A stretch of 64,000 nucleotides of DNA from JBFLYO01 sp040756745 (GTDB taxonomy: Bacteria; Bacteroidota; Ignavibacteria; UBA10030; UBA6906), in NCBI GenBank assembly GCA_040756745.1, contig JBFLYO010000014.1, forward strand, positions 1 through 64,000, given 5' to 3'. The notes beneath the pieces are model-generated. The model saw nothing but the letters and a program-made list of their open reading frames with translations, was not told the DNA's origin and ran no database searches. Shown piece after piece: positions 15,906 through 24,585 of the stretch. The translations under genes were made by a program, and so were the position numbers. How positions within the stretch are numbered: the first letter of the stretch is position 1; each line of letters opens with the position of its first letter.

Positions 15906-17555
15906 TTACCGCAGCGCTTCGCTCAGCACACGCCCCTCCCGTCCCGCAGGAAACTCCACGCCGGTGATCACCGATAGTGTCGGCGCCAGGTCAGCTGGGG
16001 TTGCCTGTGCGGCATACGTTCCCGGCTTTACAGGCCCCCCCATGATGATCAGGGGGACGTGTGCGCAATAATCATAGGGATCGCCGTGCGTGCTTCCCAT
16101 ATGTCCTGACCCCTCTATATAATAGGGCTTGAGGACATACATCAAATCGCCGCTCCTCAGCGGATGGTAGCTGTGCCGGGCCTTTCTATCCAGTAGAGTG
16201 CATCCCACGCCCTGCTCGAGTTGTTCCCTGGTATACACCGCAGCGATGCCCCGGAGCCGCAGGAGGGCATCGGCGGCTACGCGGGCTGCCTTTTCAGGCG
16301 AGACGCGACGGCGCCGGAGCGCTTGTCGGCTCAGGTAGAGATTCTTGTCGATTCGTTGCTCCAGCCACCCCACCCCTTTCGGAAGTGGACCGAATCGGGC
16401 CGTCAGCGCTTGCTCGCATGTCACACTGATCGAATCCGGCCTTACCCTTCCCGCCTCCGCTCCTTCCCGCATCCGCATGAGGTATTCGGGGATCGGCGCT
16501 ATGCCATGGTCGCTGGTGAGGGCGACGATGTACCTCCCCGTGCCGACCTCGCGGTCGAGGAACCGCAGCAGGTCAGCAATCACGCTGTCTGTCTTCACTG
16601 TTATTTCAGCCACCTCGCGGCTGTGCGGACCGTACGCATGTCCGACATAATCATTGGAGGAAAAGCTGATGCAGAGCAGATCGGTAACGCCGCGCAGTCC
16701 CAACCGTTCACCGCGAACAGCAGCCTTGGCAAAAGCGGAAAGGATCTCATCGCCGAACGGGCTTTCAATGAGGGCATGATAGTACGAGGGGGTGATCGAA
16801 TTCCTGTCCTCGCCGGTGATCGGATGAGGAAAGACCCGGCCGAGGCCGTTCCCGCCGTTCTCATACGGAGCATCGTCGACATCGCACGACCCGAACGCGC
16901 TCTCCGGCAGACTCTGCTCCCAGCGCCGGCCAAAGTAGCTGTTGACAAGCCCGGACGCATTGAACTCCCGCACCCAGGCGGGGAGCCGGCTCGTGTAGTA
17001 CGTCGACGTTACGAAGGCCGAATCGGACATCCAGAATGTCCCGTTTGCCAGTTTTCCGCCAAGAAGGACTGCTGCGCGGTCCTTGTGCGAGAGGGAAATG
17101 ACCTTTGCAGCGAATCCCGACGCAATGCGGAGCTCATCCCCGAATGTGGATCCGATGAGGTTCGCGGGAGATCTCCCCTTGCCGGTTCCCCCCACAGCCG
17201 AGACCGTCGTGTCCTCAACGCAGTACGCCGTGGCGTGCGATGAAGTATCGTACCAGGTGTTGGTCACGATGCCATTGCGGTTCCCGTACGCTCCGCTCAG
17301 GATCACTGCGTGTCCCGGAGCGGTGAGCGTGATGGCGTGTTCATACGATGCGTTGACGAAGTTCGCTCCCTCCCGAATCAACCTGCGGAATCCCCCTTCG
17401 CCGAATGATCCTCCGAAGCGGTTCAGGTAGTCATACGGAAACTGATCGGCGATGATGACGACGACGAGCCGTGGCGGCGCGGGTTGGGCGGACGCCTGCA
17501 GCCACCCGGGGAACATCAGGAACACTGTCAGAAGGAATGTACTGCGGTTTTTCAT
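15906..17555 (-). CDS. PafA-like alkaline phosphatase, secreted
   Basis: Secreted phosphomonoesterase of the alkaline phosphatase superfamily, 549 residues, with a signal peptide ending at ASAQ. The two-metal site and nucleophile are visible: VVVIIADQFPYDYLNRF near the N-terminus, the nucleophile Thr in ITLTAPGHAVILSG, NDYVGHAYGP, TSDHGIAPIPEY and the late His in THGDPYDYCAH. Use of Thr and a single long catalytic domain resembles PafA of Bacteroidetes, which is periplasmic and phosphate-insensitive. I chose ATG 17555, where the signal peptide starts; the frame opens 14 codons upstream, inside the promoter. Confidence 0.85.
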   Translation of the reverse strand: MKNRSTFLLTVFLMFPGWLQASAQPAPPRLVVVIIADQFPYDYLNRFGGSFGEGGFRRLIREGANFVNASYEHAITLTAPGHAVILSGAYGNRNGIVTNTWYDTSSHATAYCVEDTTVSAVGGTGKGRSPANLIGSTFGDELRIASGFAAKVISLSHKDRAAVLLGGKLANGTFWMSDSAFVTSTYYTSRLPAWVREFNASGLVNSYFGRRWEQSLPESAFGSCDVDDAPYENGGNGLGRVFPHPITGEDRNSITPSYYHALIESPFGDEILSAFAKAAVRGERLGLRGVTDLLCISFSSNDYVGHAYGPHSREVAEITVKTDSVIADLLRFLDREVGTGRYIVALTSDHGIAPIPEYLMRMREGAEAGRVRPDSISVTCEQALTARFGPLPKGVGWLEQRIDKNLYLSRQALRRRRVSPEKAARVAADALLRLRGIAAVYTREQLEQGVGCTLLDRKARHSYHPLRSGDLMYVLKPYYIEGSGHMGSTHGDPYDYCAHVPLIIMGGPVKPGTYAAQATPADLAPTLSVITGVEFPAGREGRVLSEALR

Positions 17556-17595
17556 GATGACTCTCATGTGTCGGAAACGAGTTGCAAAACGCATC

Positions 17596-17623
17596 ATTAT
17601 AAAGAAAGTGCAGGGGAATTCAA
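17596..17623 (-). promoter_or_regulatory. Promoter of the alkaline phosphatase gene
   Basis: On the minus strand, TTGAAT (17623-17618) and a perfect TATAAT (17601-17596) with a 16-base spacer. The leader would be about 35 bases. Confidence 0.65.
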
Positions 17624-17678
17624 AATATGCGCCGCATCGTTCACTTGAAAATGAAGCGGTTTTTGCGCACTATGGAGC

Positions 17679-18431
17679 ATGATCCTCATCATCCCCGCCG
17701 TTGAGATCCAGGGCGGACGCTCCGTGCGCACGCCGCAGGGCCTCGGCGGATACTGCTATTCGGATGATCCCGTCGAGGTAGCGCGACTCTGGCGGACAGA
17801 GAATGCGAAATCCCTCCATGTGACTGACCTCGACGGCGCACGCGAGGGACGCGTCGTGAACGGCGATACGATCCGCCGGATGGTGACGACGGTGGACATC
17901 CCGATCGAGCTCGGGGGCGGCCTTCGGACGTTCGAGGATGTGCAGTGGGCGTTTGCCACCGGCGTCTATCGCGTCCTGATCAGCACCATGCTCATCGAGA
18001 ATCCCGACGAAGCAAAGCGAGTGATCGAGGAGTATACCGCGAGCAAGGTCGTGCTCGGGATGTACGCGGTGGACGGCATAGTGGTGACCCATGGGCACCG
18101 GACGAACTCTGGTCTTCCCGCACTCTCGGCGGCCCTGAATGCCAGGGCGCTGGGATTCCGGCGCCTCGTCTACTGTGAGCTTGAATCGGACCTCTCTCCC
18201 GCCCCGGTCAATCTCAGGATCTTGCGGGAGCTCGGTGAAAAGACCGGCATGCGCATCACTGCGGCGGGAGGGGTTTCCGGACTTCAAGACCTCCTGCAGA
18301 TTCAGGACCTCGAACGGTACGGCGTGGACTCGGTGGTCATCGGCAGGGCGTTGTACGAAAACCGGTTCTCCTGCCAGGCCGCCTGGAGGCAGTGCGAGGC
18401 GGGCAACTATCCCCATACGGCCAAACTCTGA
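17679..18431 (+). CDS. HisA-like TIM-barrel protein lacking both catalytic Asp
   Basis: Protein of 250 residues with the (beta-alpha)8 fold and phosphate sites of HisA, the ProFAR isomerase of histidine synthesis. Retained parts are LHVTDLDGAREG, IELGGGLR, ITAAGGVS and VVIGRALYE. The general acid/base Asp of strand 1 (PALDL in HisA) is Glu here (PAVEI), and that of strand 5 (lD.rdG) is Tyr (GMYAVDG). The TDI.RDGT segment reads YCELESDLS, and the GW after strand 5 is lost. It therefore probably does not perform the HisA reaction. It overlaps purE by one base and sits with a PfkB kinase, so a role on another ribosyl-phosphate compound is possible. No other his genes are in the window. Confidence 0.75.
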   Translation: MILIIPAVEIQGGRSVRTPQGLGGYCYSDDPVEVARLWRTENAKSLHVTDLDGAREGRVVNGDTIRRMVTTVDIPIELGGGLRTFEDVQWAFATGVYRVLISTMLIENPDEAKRVIEEYTASKVVLGMYAVDGIVVTHGHRTNSGLPALSAALNARALGFRRLVYCELESDLSPAPVNLRILRELGEKTGMRITAAGGVSGLQDLLQIQDLERYGVDSVVIGRALYENRFSCQAAWRQCEAGNYPHTAKL

Positions 18432-18892
18432 TGGCGCGCAAAGTAGCGATCCTCCTCGGCAGCAGGAGCGACGAACAGACGATGGCCGGATGTACCGAGT
18501 ACCTCGCCAAGTTTGGCATTCCGTTTGACCTGAAGATTTCCTCCGCCCACCGTCAGCCGGACGAGACCGCCGCGTTTGTGAAGGCGGCGGAGGGAAACGG
18601 CTATGCGGTGATCATCGCTGCGGCGGGGATGGCAGCGCACCTTCCGGGCGTCGCTGCGTCACATACGACCCTCCCCGTCATCGGCGTCCCGCTGGAAGGC
18701 TCGGCGCTCAACGGCATTGATGCCCTGTACTCGATCGTCCAGATGCCCGCGGGCGTCCCGGTAGCTACGGTGGCGATCGGCGCCGCCGGGGCGAAGAATG
18801 CCGCGGTCCTGGCAGCGGAGATCCTCGCGCTCAGCGACGATGCGCTGCGCCGCACGCTGACTGAATTCCGGAAGAACGGGGCGAAATTCTGA
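18431..18892 (+). CDS. purE: N5-carboxyaminoimidazole ribonucleotide mutase
   Basis: Class I PurE of 153 residues, which moves the carboxylate of N5-CAIR to give CAIR in purine synthesis. The N-terminal ILLGSRSDEQTM, the active-site SSAHRQPD with its catalytic His, and the AAGMAAHLPGVAAS loop are all present. I chose ATG 18431, which overlaps the preceding TGA by one base; the frame opens 13 codons earlier, inside the HisA-like gene. The expected partner purK, which makes N5-CAIR, is not in the window. Confidence 0.93.
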   Translation: MARKVAILLGSRSDEQTMAGCTEYLAKFGIPFDLKISSAHRQPDETAAFVKAAEGNGYAVIIAAAGMAAHLPGVAASHTTLPVIGVPLEGSALNGIDALYSIVQMPAGVPVATVAIGAAGAKNAAVLAAEILALSDDALRRTLTEFRKNGAKF

Positions 18893-18926
18893 CTCCGACC
18901 CGTCGCATTCATATCCCTCCGCGCCC

Positions 18927-19844
18927 ATGAAACTTCTCGTGGTCGGACATCTCTGCAAAGACGTGGTCCACTCTCGCGACGGCCAGGAACGGGAGACGTG
19001 GGGAGGCGTGGCAAATGCCGTGGCGACGCTCGGCGCACTTGCGGGAAAAGACGACACGATCGTTCCGATCTGCGGCGTCGGACCGGACGATGACGGGGTC
19101 TTCCGCGCCTGGCTCGGACGCGTCCCTGCCGTCATGACGGATGGCGTGTTCGCCTCGGGGGGACCGACGAACAGGATCCACATCTTTGAGCAGGACGACG
19201 GGGCCCGAACGGTCTGCACCAGGGAGGTCGCCGCGCCGATACCGTTTGAACGCATCAGGAGATTCCTCGCCGGAGACGGCCTCCTGATCAGTATGGCGTC
19301 GGGAGCCGATATCACTCTTGAAACGCTCGACCAGATCCGAATGGAGGTCAGGCCACGGGGGACGCCGATCCACCTCGACCTGCACAACCTCACCATGGGA
19401 GTGGCCGCGAACGGGGATCGGTTCCGCAGGCCCCTGCCGGACTGGCGACGGTGGGCGTTCATGCTCACGTCCGTTCAGATGAACGAAGAGGAGATCGCCG
19501 GGCTTGCCATCGAACGGCTGAACGAGGATCAAACGGTGGGACATCTGCTGACCCTCGGAGTCAAAGGAGTGATTGTCACCCGCGGCCAACGCGGCGCGAC
19601 GCTATACACAAGTGCCCATAAGGAGATCGTGCGCAACGACATCGCGCCGGTGCCTTCGTCAGTACCCGGGTCGCCGACGGGTCTCGGCGACGTGTTCAGT
19701 GCGGCGTACCTCTTCGAGTGCGTGAGTTCGGGTGACATGGTGCGCGCAGCCGCCTTCGCGGCGCGCATCGCAGGAGAAGCGGCCGAACGGCAGGCCGGTG
19801 TGCGATCGACCAACCCAATGGAGGACGACAGGAGTGCGCCATGA
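18927..19844 (+). CDS. PfkB-family sugar/nucleoside kinase
   Basis: Ribokinase-like (PfkB) kinase of 305 residues, cytoplasmic. The first signature is seen as WGGVANAVATLGAL, and the second as GSPTGLGDVFSAAYLFE, where the catalytic Asp of the GxGD anion hole is intact although the usual DTTGAGD prefix is altered. The substrate cannot be named; ribokinase, adenosine kinase and fructokinase share these motifs. It lies 34 bases after purE and overlaps dapB by four bases (ATGA), so it belongs to the long plus-strand operon. Confidence 0.8.
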   Translation: MKLLVVGHLCKDVVHSRDGQERETWGGVANAVATLGALAGKDDTIVPICGVGPDDDGVFRAWLGRVPAVMTDGVFASGGPTNRIHIFEQDDGARTVCTREVAAPIPFERIRRFLAGDGLLISMASGADITLETLDQIRMEVRPRGTPIHLDLHNLTMGVAANGDRFRRPLPDWRRWAFMLTSVQMNEEEIAGLAIERLNEDQTVGHLLTLGVKGVIVTRGQRGATLYTSAHKEIVRNDIAPVPSSVPGSPTGLGDVFSAAYLFECVSSGDMVRAAAFAARIAGEAAERQAGVRSTNPMEDDRSAP

Positions 19845-20575
19845 ACATCGCGCTCATCGGCTACGGGAAAATGGGGAAAGAAGTCGAACGTGTGGCGAAG
19901 GAAAAAGGTCTCACGGTCGCGAAAGTGTTCGACCTCCACAACAATACAGGGGGACTTGGGCTTACTAAAGAAGCGCTCAAGGGCATCGATGTGTGCATTG
20001 ACTTCACGGTGCCGGGTGCGGTGATTGCCAACATCGAAGCCGCCGCCGAATGCGGGAAGAACATCGTCGTCGGGACCACCGGCTGGTACGACCGGCTCGA
20101 ACACGTGAAAAAGCTGGTGAAGGAGTCACATATCGGTCTGCTCTATGCGTCGAACTTCTCGCTTGGCGTAAACTTGTTCATGAACATCGTCAGCCACGCG
20201 GCGCATCTGTTCGACAAATATCCGGAGTACGACGTGGCCGTGACGGAGGTGCATCACCGGGGAAAAGCCGACAGCCCGTCAGGCACGGCGCTCTCGCTCG
20301 GCGCCTCGATCCTGCAAGGCATGAAGCGCAAATCGGAGATCTTCTCGGATACCTCAAAGGGGAAGATTAAACATCACCAGCTTCACGTCACCTCTTCCCG
20401 CCTCGGGCACGTCACGGGAAGGCACGCAGTCATGTTCGACTCCGATGCGGATTGCATCGAGATGACGCACACCGCGAAAAACCGGACGGGATTTGCCCTC
20501 GGCGCGGTGGTCGCGGCCGAATGGCTGAAGGGGAAGAAGGGGATGTACACCATGCGCGACGTTATCTTGCTGTAA
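19841..20575 (+). CDS. dapB: 4-hydroxy-tetrahydrodipicolinate reductase
   Basis: DapB of 244 residues, which reduces hydroxy-tetrahydrodipicolinate in the lysine/meso-diaminopimelate pathway. The NAD(P) site starts at IALIGYGKMGKEV. The catalytic and substrate loop is EVHHRGKADSPSGTAL, with the HH..K and PSGTA elements of the family. VGTTGW precedes it. It is shorter than the E. coli enzyme (273), lying at the lower end of the family. It is followed by dapA and dapD, so three steps of the succinylase route are together. Confidence 0.93.
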   Translation: MNIALIGYGKMGKEVERVAKEKGLTVAKVFDLHNNTGGLGLTKEALKGIDVCIDFTVPGAVIANIEAAAECGKNIVVGTTGWYDRLEHVKKLVKESHIGLLYASNFSLGVNLFMNIVSHAAHLFDKYPEYDVAVTEVHHRGKADSPSGTALSLGASILQGMKRKSEIFSDTSKGKIKHHQLHVTSSRLGHVTGRHAVMFDSDADCIEMTHTAKNRTGFALGAVVAAEWLKGKKGMYTMRDVILL

Positions 20576-20606
20576 ACAACTCCGACATCCACCCCACGGG
20601 ACGCTT

Positions 20607-21506
20607 ATGAAAAGACGGACACTGCTCTTTCGCGGGACGGGAACGGCGCTGGTTACGCCGTTCAAGCGGGACGGAAGCGTTGACGAGGTCGTCCTCCGCG
20701 AACTCGTCGACCGCCAGATCAAGGCGGGGATCGAGGCCCTGGTGCCGGTGGGCAGCACAGGAGAAGGAGCCACGCTGTCGGAACCCGAGCAGGCCCAGGT
20801 GATCGAGATGGTGGTTGATCAGGCGAACGGCAAGGTGCCGGTGATCGGCGGCGCGAGCGCGAACGCCACCGGGAAGGCGGTCGGGCTCGCAAGGGAAGCC
20901 AAACGCCGGGGCGTCGACGCGATACTCTCGGTGGCGCCGTTCTACAACAAACCGACGCAGGAAGGGATCTTCCGGCACTTCAGCGCCATCGCGGACGCTG
21001 TGGAGATCCCCATCGTGATCTACAACGTTCCCGGACGGACAGCGTCGAACATAGAGGCCAATACAGCCCTGCGACTTGCCGAAGAAATCCCCTTCATTGC
21101 GGGAGTGAAGGAAGCCTCCGCCAACCTGTCGCAGATCATGGAAATCCTCCACCACCGGCCGGCCGGCTTCGGCGTCTGGTCAGGCGACGACAACCTGACG
21201 CTTCCCCTGATGGCCCTCGGCGCGGACGGGATTATCTCGGTTGTGTCCAACGAAGTGCCGGCGGAGTTCGGCACGATGGTGCGGTATGCCCTGAGGGGGA
21301 AGTTTGACAAGGCGCGCGAGCAGCATTACCGGCTCCTGCATCTGATGAACGTCAATTTCATCGAATCCAACCCCATCCCCGTCAAGGCTGCCATGGCCAT
21401 GATGGGACTGCTGGAGGACCACTACCGGCTCCCCCTGACGCAGATAAGCGACACGGCGCGCCCCAAGCTCGAGCACGCCCTGAAATCCCTGAAGCTCATC
21501 AAGTAG
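20607..21506 (+). CDS. dapA: 4-hydroxy-tetrahydrodipicolinate synthase
   Basis: DapA aldolase of 299 residues, condensing pyruvate with aspartate semialdehyde. Key residues are the GSTGEGATL substrate loop, the catalytic Tyr of IYNVPGRT and the Schiff-base Lys of GVKEASANL. The length is typical. It lies 31 bases after dapB and three bases before dapD. Confidence 0.95.
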   Translation: MKRRTLLFRGTGTALVTPFKRDGSVDEVVLRELVDRQIKAGIEALVPVGSTGEGATLSEPEQAQVIEMVVDQANGKVPVIGGASANATGKAVGLAREAKRRGVDAILSVAPFYNKPTQEGIFRHFSAIADAVEIPIVIYNVPGRTASNIEANTALRLAEEIPFIAGVKEASANLSQIMEILHHRPAGFGVWSGDDNLTLPLMALGADGIISVVSNEVPAEFGTMVRYALRGKFDKAREQHYRLLHLMNVNFIESNPIPVKAAMAMMGLLEDHYRLPLTQISDTARPKLEHALKSLKLIK

Positions 21507-21509
21507 CTC

Positions 21510-22343
21510 ATGGCGCTGCGCGACGACATCGAACGGCATTTTGCCACTCCCACGGATACCCTTGACCGCTCAGCGGCGCTCCGCACGTTTGCCGAGTTCA
21601 AATTCTTCCTCAACCGCGGAGAGATCCGTGCCGCGGAAAAGCGAAACGGCACCTGGACAGTGAACCACTGGGTCAAACAGGGGATCGTACTCGGCTTCCG
21701 CCTGGGGGTGCTGGAGGACGTCTCGATTGACGGCCGCTTTCGTTTTTTCGACAAGAGCACGTTTCCCCTCAAGGCCCTCTCGGTGGCCGACGGTGTACGG
21801 GTCGTGCCGGGAGGATCGGCCATACGCGACGGAGCGTTTGTCGCCCGCGGCGTCGTTTGCATGCCCCCGATGTATATCAACGTCGGCGCCTACGTCGACG
21901 AGGGAACGATGATCGATTCGCACGCCCTCGTCGGTTCCTGTGCACAGGTGGGGAAGAGGGTCCATCTGAGTGCTGCATCGCAGATCGGCGGCGTCCTTGA
22001 GCCCGTCGGCGCGCTCCCCGTCATTGTGGAGGACGACGTGATGATTGGCGGCAACTGCGGAGTGTACGAAGGGGCGGTAATCGGGCGACGCGCAGTTATC
22101 GGCGCAGGGGTCGTGCTGACGGGGGGGACGCCGGTGTATGACGCCGTACGAAATCTGGTGTACCGGAAACAGGAGGGGGCGCCACTGGTGATCCCGGAAA
22201 ACGCCGTCGTCGTTCCGGGAAGCCGCCCTGTTGCCGACCCGTGGGCCCGCGAGCTTGGCCTCTCCATTGCAACTCCCGTGATTGTCAAGTACCGCGACGA
22301 ACGGACCGATGCGGCGACCGCGCTTGAGGAAAGCTTGCGATGA
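21510..22343 (+). CDS. dapD: Tetrahydrodipicolinate N-succinyltransferase
   Basis: DapD of 277 residues, which uses succinyl-CoA to acylate the ring-opened tetrahydrodipicolinate. A helical N-terminal part is followed by the left-handed beta-helix hexapeptide region (ARGVVCMPPMYINVGAYVDE, then GTMIDSHALVGSCAQVGKRV), characteristic of the family. Its presence shows that the organism uses the succinylase branch of diaminopimelate synthesis; the later genes dapC, dapE and dapF are not in this window. It overlaps the next gene by four bases. Confidence 0.94.
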   Translation: MALRDDIERHFATPTDTLDRSAALRTFAEFKFFLNRGEIRAAEKRNGTWTVNHWVKQGIVLGFRLGVLEDVSIDGRFRFFDKSTFPLKALSVADGVRVVPGGSAIRDGAFVARGVVCMPPMYINVGAYVDEGTMIDSHALVGSCAQVGKRVHLSAASQIGGVLEPVGALPVIVEDDVMIGGNCGVYEGAVIGRRAVIGAGVVLTGGTPVYDAVRNLVYRKQEGAPLVIPENAVVVPGSRPVADPWARELGLSIATPVIVKYRDERTDAATALEESLR

Positions 22344-23308
22344 CCGCACGCCGGGCTCTCGTGCTGGGGAGCAACGGGCTCCTCGGCCAGAAAGTGGCCG
22401 AATTGCTCGTGCGCGGCTCGTCGACTTCCGTCGTCCTCGCGTCGATCGAAGATGCTCCCGCACGGGTACTCGACCCCGCCGAATATGTGAAGGCGGACGT
22501 CACCTCGAAGAAGGATCTGAAGCAACTCGTGACCCGAACGGAACCCGACGTGATCTTCAACTGCGCGGCGATCACGAATGTGGATGCATGCGAGGTCGAA
22601 CGGGAGCTCGCATGGAAGGTGAACGTCGGGGGCGTGGAGAACATCGTTGAGGCCGCGCGCCGCACGGAGGCGACGGTTGTCCATATTTCGAGCGATTACA
22701 TCTTTGACGGGAAGACCGGACCGTATACGGAGGAAGACCGGCCCGAGCCCGTGAGCTACTACGGCAAGACGAAGCTCGCCAGCGAGACGGTCGTGCGCGC
22801 CTCCGGGTTGAACTACCTCATTGCGCGCACAATGGTGCTCTACGGTTATGCTCCCGGCGTGAAGCAGAACTTCCTGCTCTGGCTCATCCAGAGCCTGGAG
22901 AAGAAAACGCCCGTGCGGATTGTCGACGATCAGCTGGGCAATCCGACGCTTGCCGATGACCTCGCCTACGGACTCGTTCGGGGCGTGGAGCTGGGACGCA
23001 CCGGCATCTACAACATCGCGGGCCGGGACATTGTGAGCCGCTATGAATTTGCAGTGCGAGTCGCACGCACGTTCAAACTGGATGAATCACTCATCACGCC
23101 CATTAAAACCGCGCAGCTTCGGCAGCCGGCACAACGCCCCCTGAAATCCGGCCTGATCACGCTCAAGGCGGAGGTCGAGCTCGGCATCCATCCGTCGACT
23201 CTTGATCAGGGACTGGCTGTCGTCAAGAACCAGCTTTCGCGAGGCGCGAGGCGCGTATCCGACAGCGCGCCTGTCCCTGGGCAGTCACATCCGCGCGGAA
23301 AGCGCTGA
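22340..23308 (+). CDS. RmlD-like NAD(P)-dependent sugar reductase
   Basis: Extended short-chain dehydrogenase of the RmlD (dTDP-4-dehydrorhamnose reductase) type, 322 residues. Visible are the Rossmann motif VLGSNGLLGQKVAELL, the NCAAITNVDACE segment typical of RmlD, the HISSDYIFDGK strand with the catalytic Ser region, and the YYGKTKLASE Tyr/Lys pair. RmlD itself is a little shorter (about 290-300), and no other dTDP-rhamnose genes are here. The precise substrate is therefore uncertain. It is translationally coupled to dapD by an ATGA overlap. Confidence 0.8.
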   Translation: MTARRALVLGSNGLLGQKVAELLVRGSSTSVVLASIEDAPARVLDPAEYVKADVTSKKDLKQLVTRTEPDVIFNCAAITNVDACEVERELAWKVNVGGVENIVEAARRTEATVVHISSDYIFDGKTGPYTEEDRPEPVSYYGKTKLASETVVRASGLNYLIARTMVLYGYAPGVKQNFLLWLIQSLEKKTPVRIVDDQLGNPTLADDLAYGLVRGVELGRTGIYNIAGRDIVSRYEFAVRVARTFKLDESLITPIKTAQLRQPAQRPLKSGLITLKAEVELGIHPSTLDQGLAVVKNQLSRGARRVSDSAPVPGQSHPRGKR

Positions 23309-23313
23309 CACTC

Positions 23314-24582
23314 ATGCTGGATATCAAGATCATACGGGAGAAGGCGCAAGAGATCAGGCAGGGTGTGCTGAAGAAAGGGGAAGATCCCGCCCGGGTTGAC
23401 CAAGCGGTGCGTCTGGACGAGGAACGCCGGCGGTTGTTGCAGAAAACCGAGACACTGAAGAACCGGCGGAACACGGTCTCCGCAGACGTCGCGCGGATGA
23501 AATCGCACGGCGAAGACGCCTCCGCCCTGATCGCGCAGATGAAAGCGGTGGCCGACGAGATCAGAGCGATCGATGCCGATGTCTCGCGCGTCGACGCACA
23601 GCTGCACAGCGTCCTGCTCGCCATTCCGAACATCCCCCACCCGTCGGTCCCGCCGGGCCGGACGCCCGCCGAGAACCAGGTCGTGGAAACGTGGGGCGAG
23701 GAAGTGGAAATCGATTTTCCCCCGAAACCCCACTGGGAATTGCTTGAAAAGCTTCAGATTGTCGATTTCCCCCGTGGAACCAAAATCACCGGGGCCGGGT
23801 TTCCCGTATACGTCGGTAAGGGAGCGAAGCTGGAACGGGCGCTGGTGAATTTCTTTCTCGACGACGCTGCGGCGCATGGGTACACCGAAGTCTTTCCGCC
23901 GCTGATGGTCAATGCCGCAAGCGCAACCGGGACCGGCCAGCTTCCGGACAAGGAAGACCAGATGTATGTCGTCACGCAAGACGACTTCTATCTCGTGCCG
24001 ACCGCGGAAGTGCCGGTGACGAATTACTACCGAGACGAGATTCTGCGTGAACAGCAACTTCCCGTCAGGTTGTGCGCCTACACTCCCTGTTTCCGACGCG
24101 AAGCGGGATCGTACGGCAAGGAGGTGCGCGGGCTGAACCGCGTGCACCAGTTCAACAAGGTGGAGCTCGTTGAATTCGTGAGGCCTGAATCTTCGTATGA
24201 CGAGCTTGACGCGATGCGTAGGCAGGCCGAGGGGCTGCTGCGCAAGCTTGGGCTCCGCTATCACGTACTGTTGATGTGTGCGGGGGATCTGGGCTTCACC
24301 CAGGCAAAGAAGTACGACCTTGAGGTCTGGTCGCCGGGACAGCAGAAATGGCTTGAGGTGTCGTCGGTGAGCAACTTCGAATCATACCAGGCGAGACGGA
24401 TGAACATCCGCTACCGCCCGGTGTCTGGCGGGAAGCCGGAGATCGTCCATACATTGAACGGCTCGGCGCTTGCGCTGCCGCGCGTCATGGCTGCACTGCT
24501 CGAACAAAACCAGACGCCGGAAGGGAAAGTAACCGTTCCCGCGGTCCTGCACAGGTACACGGGTTTTGAAATCATCGGGTGA
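23314..24582 (+). CDS. serS: Seryl-tRNA synthetase
   Basis: Class II aminoacyl-tRNA synthetase of 422 residues. The N-terminal long antiparallel coiled coil that grips tRNA-Ser is evident at residues 1-100. Motif 2 reads FRREAGSYGKEVRGLNRVHQ, and motif 3 reads NGSALALPRVMAALLEQNQ (Ala for the usual second Gly in NGSG). The active-site TAEVP is present. It starts five bases after the reductase stop and ends three bases before the ABC exporter. Confidence 0.96.
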   Translation: MLDIKIIREKAQEIRQGVLKKGEDPARVDQAVRLDEERRRLLQKTETLKNRRNTVSADVARMKSHGEDASALIAQMKAVADEIRAIDADVSRVDAQLHSVLLAIPNIPHPSVPPGRTPAENQVVETWGEEVEIDFPPKPHWELLEKLQIVDFPRGTKITGAGFPVYVGKGAKLERALVNFFLDDAAAHGYTEVFPPLMVNAASATGTGQLPDKEDQMYVVTQDDFYLVPTAEVPVTNYYRDEILREQQLPVRLCAYTPCFRREAGSYGKEVRGLNRVHQFNKVELVEFVRPESSYDELDAMRRQAEGLLRKLGLRYHVLLMCAGDLGFTQAKKYDLEVWSPGQQKWLEVSSVSNFESYQARRMNIRYRPVSGGKPEIVHTLNGSALALPRVMAALLEQNQTPEGKVTVPAVLHRYTGFEIIG

Positions 24583-24585
24583 GGA

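Noticed and set aside
17645..17678. Promoter for the HisA-like gene (TTGAAA followed by TATGGA)
   Set aside because: Spacing is 20 bases or more and the -10 would lie almost on the start codon; not supportable.
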